Assembly (NCBI GenBank): GCA_964342805.1
Contig: CAYFHQ010000131.1
Coordinates: 1-8,436 of the forward strand
Source of the DNA: CAYFHQ01 sp964342805
GTDB taxonomy: Bacteria; Bacillota; Clostridia; Peptostreptococcales; Acidaminobacteraceae
DNA length: 8,436 nt
Direction: 5' to 3'
Under the pieces are notes generated by a model. The model did not search any database and was not told the origin of the DNA. It was given only the letters and a program-made list of their open reading frames with translations. The stretch's first letter is position 1. The number at the start of each line of letters is the position of its first letter. Shown here piece after piece: positions 6,514 to 8,436 of this stretch. Made by a program: the position numbers and the translations under genes.

Positions 6514-6549
6514 CGATTTATCGAAAAAAAGGGTCGAAGGAGTAGGCTT

Positions 6550-7407
6550 ATGGATGAAAAGCGCTATAGAATCAGTCAAGTAGCTAAGCGGTTTGACGTC
6601 TCCCGAACCGCCTTGATTCACTACGACCATATCGGTTTACTCACCCCCTCCTACCGAAATGAAAAGCAATACCGCTATTACACAGAAGGAGATATGAAGA
6701 AGTTGGAGTTGATCCTAGCACTAAAGGAAAGTGGCTTGCTTCTGAATGAGATCAAGGCTTATGTGGTTGAATCCAACTCCACAACGGGCCTCCAACTTTT
6801 GATCCACCAACAAAGGGAAATTGACGATCGGATTAATGAACTTAAAAAACAAAGACGTATATTGAGTAAACGCATTGAAAATCTGAAGAAGTTTCAACAA
6901 CTGGACATGTATGAGGGAATCAAAATGGATGATCAGACAGCCATTTCTCTGGTAACAGAAACCATTGGATTTGGTCCACTTATGTCCTATAGGTCAGCCA
7001 TTAAGCGCCTTAAGGACCGCTTGGCCCATAGGGGGCAGTTGGCCAGTAAGTTTGGCATTTGCTATCAGCTATCCGGCCAAACCAAGTCTGGCTCCTTTGT
7101 CATGAAGTATGTGTTTGACTATCTCAATGTTGACGATGACATGGAGGACACCCTGACTCTGCCCCAAGGCACCTACCTCCGCTGTCTCCACCACGGCGAC
7201 CACCTGACAGTCCCCCAGGCCATACAGAAGCTGATTGTCTACGGAGAAGAAAAGGGCCTAAAACTTGGACCCGAAGCCCACTATGTTCCTCTCTTTGACT
7301 ACTGGGAGTCCGTGTCAGACACCCCCATTGGGGAAGTCCTGATCCCGGTTGAAGCTAAAGATGGGCTGGTTCAACCAAAGCGACCGGATTTCCTTATTAT
7401 TGCATAG
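6550..7407 (+). CDS. MerR-family transcriptional regulator with GyrI-like effector domain
   Basis: A complete protein of 285 residues; AAGGAG (6537-6542) lies 7 bases before the ATG. Residues 6-36 (YRISQVAKRFDVSRTALIHY, then DHIGLLTPSYR) are the MerR helix-turn-helix and wing, followed by QYRYYTEGDMKKL. Residues about 85-115 (rich in E/K/R with INELKKQRRILSKRIENL) form the dimerising coiled coil. From about 125 to the end, with LPQGTYLRCLHHGD and GEVLIPV, lies a GyrI-like/effector-binding domain as in BmrR-type drug sensors. Known members bind hydrophobic or cationic compounds there and activate an adjacent gene. No metal-binding cysteine cluster is seen. It is divergent from the UvrA paralogue/reductase operon across 183 bases containing overlapping promoters and a matching dyad, so that operon is the probable target. 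The ligand is unknown. Confidence 0.92.
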   Translation: MDEKRYRISQVAKRFDVSRTALIHYDHIGLLTPSYRNEKQYRYYTEGDMKKLELILALKESGLLLNEIKAYVVESNSTTGLQLLIHQQREIDDRINELKKQRRILSKRIENLKKFQQLDMYEGIKMDDQTAISLVTETIGFGPLMSYRSAIKRLKDRLAHRGQLASKFGICYQLSGQTKSGSFVMKYVFDYLNVDDDMEDTLTLPQGTYLRCLHHGDHLTVPQAIQKLIVYGEEKGLKLGPEAHYVPLFDYWESVSDTPIGEVLIPVEAKDGLVQPKRPDFLIIA

Positions 7408-7445
7408 AATATTTGATTCACTTTGAGTTCAGTACCAACCGCACA

Positions 7446-7472
7446 TAAAAAGGTGGTGCATCAACACCACCT
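7446..7472 (-). terminator. Terminator of the chemoreceptor gene
   Basis: On the minus strand AGGTGGTG, loop TTGATG, CACCACCT, then TTTTTATG: an 8-bp stem with a T-run, 3 bases after the chemoreceptor stop. On the plus strand the stem lies 43 bases after the regulator's stop but lacks a T-run, so any effect there is weak. Confidence 0.8.
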
Positions 7473-7475
7473 CCA

Positions 7476-8436
7476 CTAGATCTTAAATATTTTAATAGTC
7501 TCGTTAAGTGTACTCGCAAGTGCACTCAGTTCATTTGAAGTACTAGATATATTATCCATAGCCGACAATTGTTCTTCTACCTGTGCGTTTATTTCCTGAG
7601 TGGATGCTGCCACCTTTTTAACTTGGAACACGATCTCAGTCGAGACATTTTTGATTTCTGATGCAGATTCCACTTGGTTGATGATTCTTTCATCAATTGT
7701 TCGTATATCTGTTACTACTTTTTCTACGAATGATCCAAGTCCACTCACACTATTCATCATTTCTGAAAACTGCTCCTGACTACTTCGCATCTGATTAGTG
7801 TTGAGTGTGATACCTTCAGATACTATTGCTGTCTGATTTTGCATATCCAATATCATTTTTTCAATTTTTTTCACCGAATCAGTTGACTCCTCAGATAGAT
7901 TCCTGACTTCTTCCGCAACAACAGCAAAGCCTCTACCGTGTTCACCAGCTCTTGCAGCCTCAATATTTGCATTAAGAGCCAGTAGATTCGTTTGCTGGGC
8001 AATTCCTTGTATAATAATCGTAATTTCACCAATTTGATCAGCCAGTTGATTGAGTATTTCAGTTGATGCATTAACGCGATCATTTGACTTTATCATTTGC
8101 TCATTTGATGCATTCATGCTCTCCAAATTCTTTCCAAGAGACTTAGAGGAGTCACTCAACTGTTCAGCACTGTTTTTCACTTCATTTGATGACCTCGAAA
8201 TATATGTTGTATCATCAAGAACACCTTGAATCTTTTTATCAATCGAATCAACATTAGTTTCTGTATCTATATTCACCTCAGTAATCTGACTGATTTCATC
8301 TCCAATCAACGTAAGTGCTTCATTGGAATGCGAAATACTTTCATTTAGTTTCTCACTCTCAGACGTCACACTTTCAGAGCTCATTCGTGTTGACGATATA
8401 ATTTTCTTTAGCTTATTAACAGTTTCATTAAGGCCA
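7476..8436 (-). CDS. Methyl-accepting chemotaxis protein, cytoplasmic signalling part (5' end outside window)
   Basis: The frame stays open through the right edge (17 codons upstream of the Met at 8382-8384), so this is the last 319 residues of a longer protein. Heptad-like Ser/Glu/Asn-rich coiled coils flank the conserved hairpin tip at about 7902-8003: IIQGIAQQTNLLALNANI, EAARAGEHGRGFAVVAEEV, RNLSEES. This tip binds the kinase CheA and the adaptor CheW. Gln/Glu-rich helices on either side carry the usual reversible methylation positions. The sensor domain, membrane helices and HAMP domain are not visible, so ligand and topology are unknown. It ends in LNETIKIFKI, with no C-terminal CheR-docking pentapeptide. 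Base composition returns to AT-rich here, unlike the neighbouring regulator's second half. Confidence 0.95.
   Translation of the reverse strand, partial: GLNETVNKLKKIISSTRMSSESVTSESEKLNESISHSNEALTLIGDEISQITEVNIDTETNVDSIDKKIQGVLDDTTYISRSSNEVKNSAEQLSDSSKSLGKNLESMNASNEQMIKSNDRVNASTEILNQLADQIGEITIIIQGIAQQTNLLALNANIEAARAGEHGRGFAVVAEEVRNLSEESTDSVKKIEKMILDMQNQTAIVSEGITLNTNQMRSSQEQFSEMMNSVSGLGSFVEKVVTDIRTIDERIINQVESASEIKNVSTEIVFQVKKVAASTQEINAQVEEQLSAMDNISSTSNELSALASTLNETIKIFKI

Noticed and set aside
6385..6630. Minus-strand open frame overlapping the regulator start and the promoter region
   Set aside because: It crosses both promoters and the operator and is antisense to the MerR helix-turn-helix; no family match.
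7871..8083. Second minus-strand frame inside the chemoreceptor gene
   Set aside because: It lies in another frame of the conserved signalling tip, so it is a shadow of the real gene.
1..8436. CRISPR arrays, tRNA or rRNA genes, insertion sequences
   Set aside because: No spaced direct repeats, cloverleaf-like sequence, rRNA motifs, transposase motifs or terminal inverted repeats were seen by reading both strands.

Overview
The window looks like chromosome of a low-GC Gram-positive bacterium (Bacillota; genus not assignable). Signs of this are strong GGAGG-type ribosome binding sites, compact Rho-independent terminators, a P1B-1 copper ATPase followed by small SHOCT-domain membrane proteins, and a Bacillota-style UvrA paralogue next to a MerR regulator. 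Sample counts show a change in composition: 24/60 G+C at 1-60 (copper ATPase), 37/60 at 5401-5460 (UvrA paralogue) and 24/60 at 7861-7920 (chemoreceptor). A G+C-richer block of about 1890-7400 therefore sits between AT-richer flanks.

Left flank (1-1500, + strand): the 3' end of a copper-exporting P-type ATPase, then two adjacent small genes for membrane-anchored SHOCT proteins, then two hairpins, the second a clear terminator. From 1499 to 1774 no convincing gene is seen. At 1775-1888 on the minus strand lies the DNA-binding N-terminus of a MerR-type regulator, broken at both ends.

Decayed zone (about 1890-3220): three gene remnants. They are the C-terminal part of a short-chain dehydrogenase (+, one frameshift), an endonuclease/exonuclease/phosphatase-family protein (-, N-terminus missing, one frameshift, active-site substitutions) and the C-terminal part of an NTF2/SnoaL-like protein (+). 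Truncated 5' ends meet head to head near 1888 and near 2945-2990, which suggests rearrangement junctions.

Regulated module (3245-7407): a minus-strand operon of a class II UvrA paralogue and a RibD/DHFR-like reductase (ATGA overlap), transcribed divergently from an intact MerR-family regulator with a GyrI-like effector domain. The 183-base intergenic region holds overlapping face-to-face promoters. The operon promoter has the 19-bp spacer typical of MerR-activated promoters, with a 21-bp pseudo-palindrome at the expected place. This reads as a ligand-sensing switch controlling a non-canonical UvrA and a reductase. The UvrA gene as given is broken: one missing base at codon 51/52, Gly to Trp in the first Walker A motif, and His to Tyr at the first H-loop. 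Either this copy is dying or part of the damage is sequencing error; all three repairable frameshifts in the block are one-base losses from G or C runs.

Right flank (7446-8436, - strand): a terminator and the cytoplasmic signalling part of a methyl-accepting chemotaxis protein that continues beyond the window.
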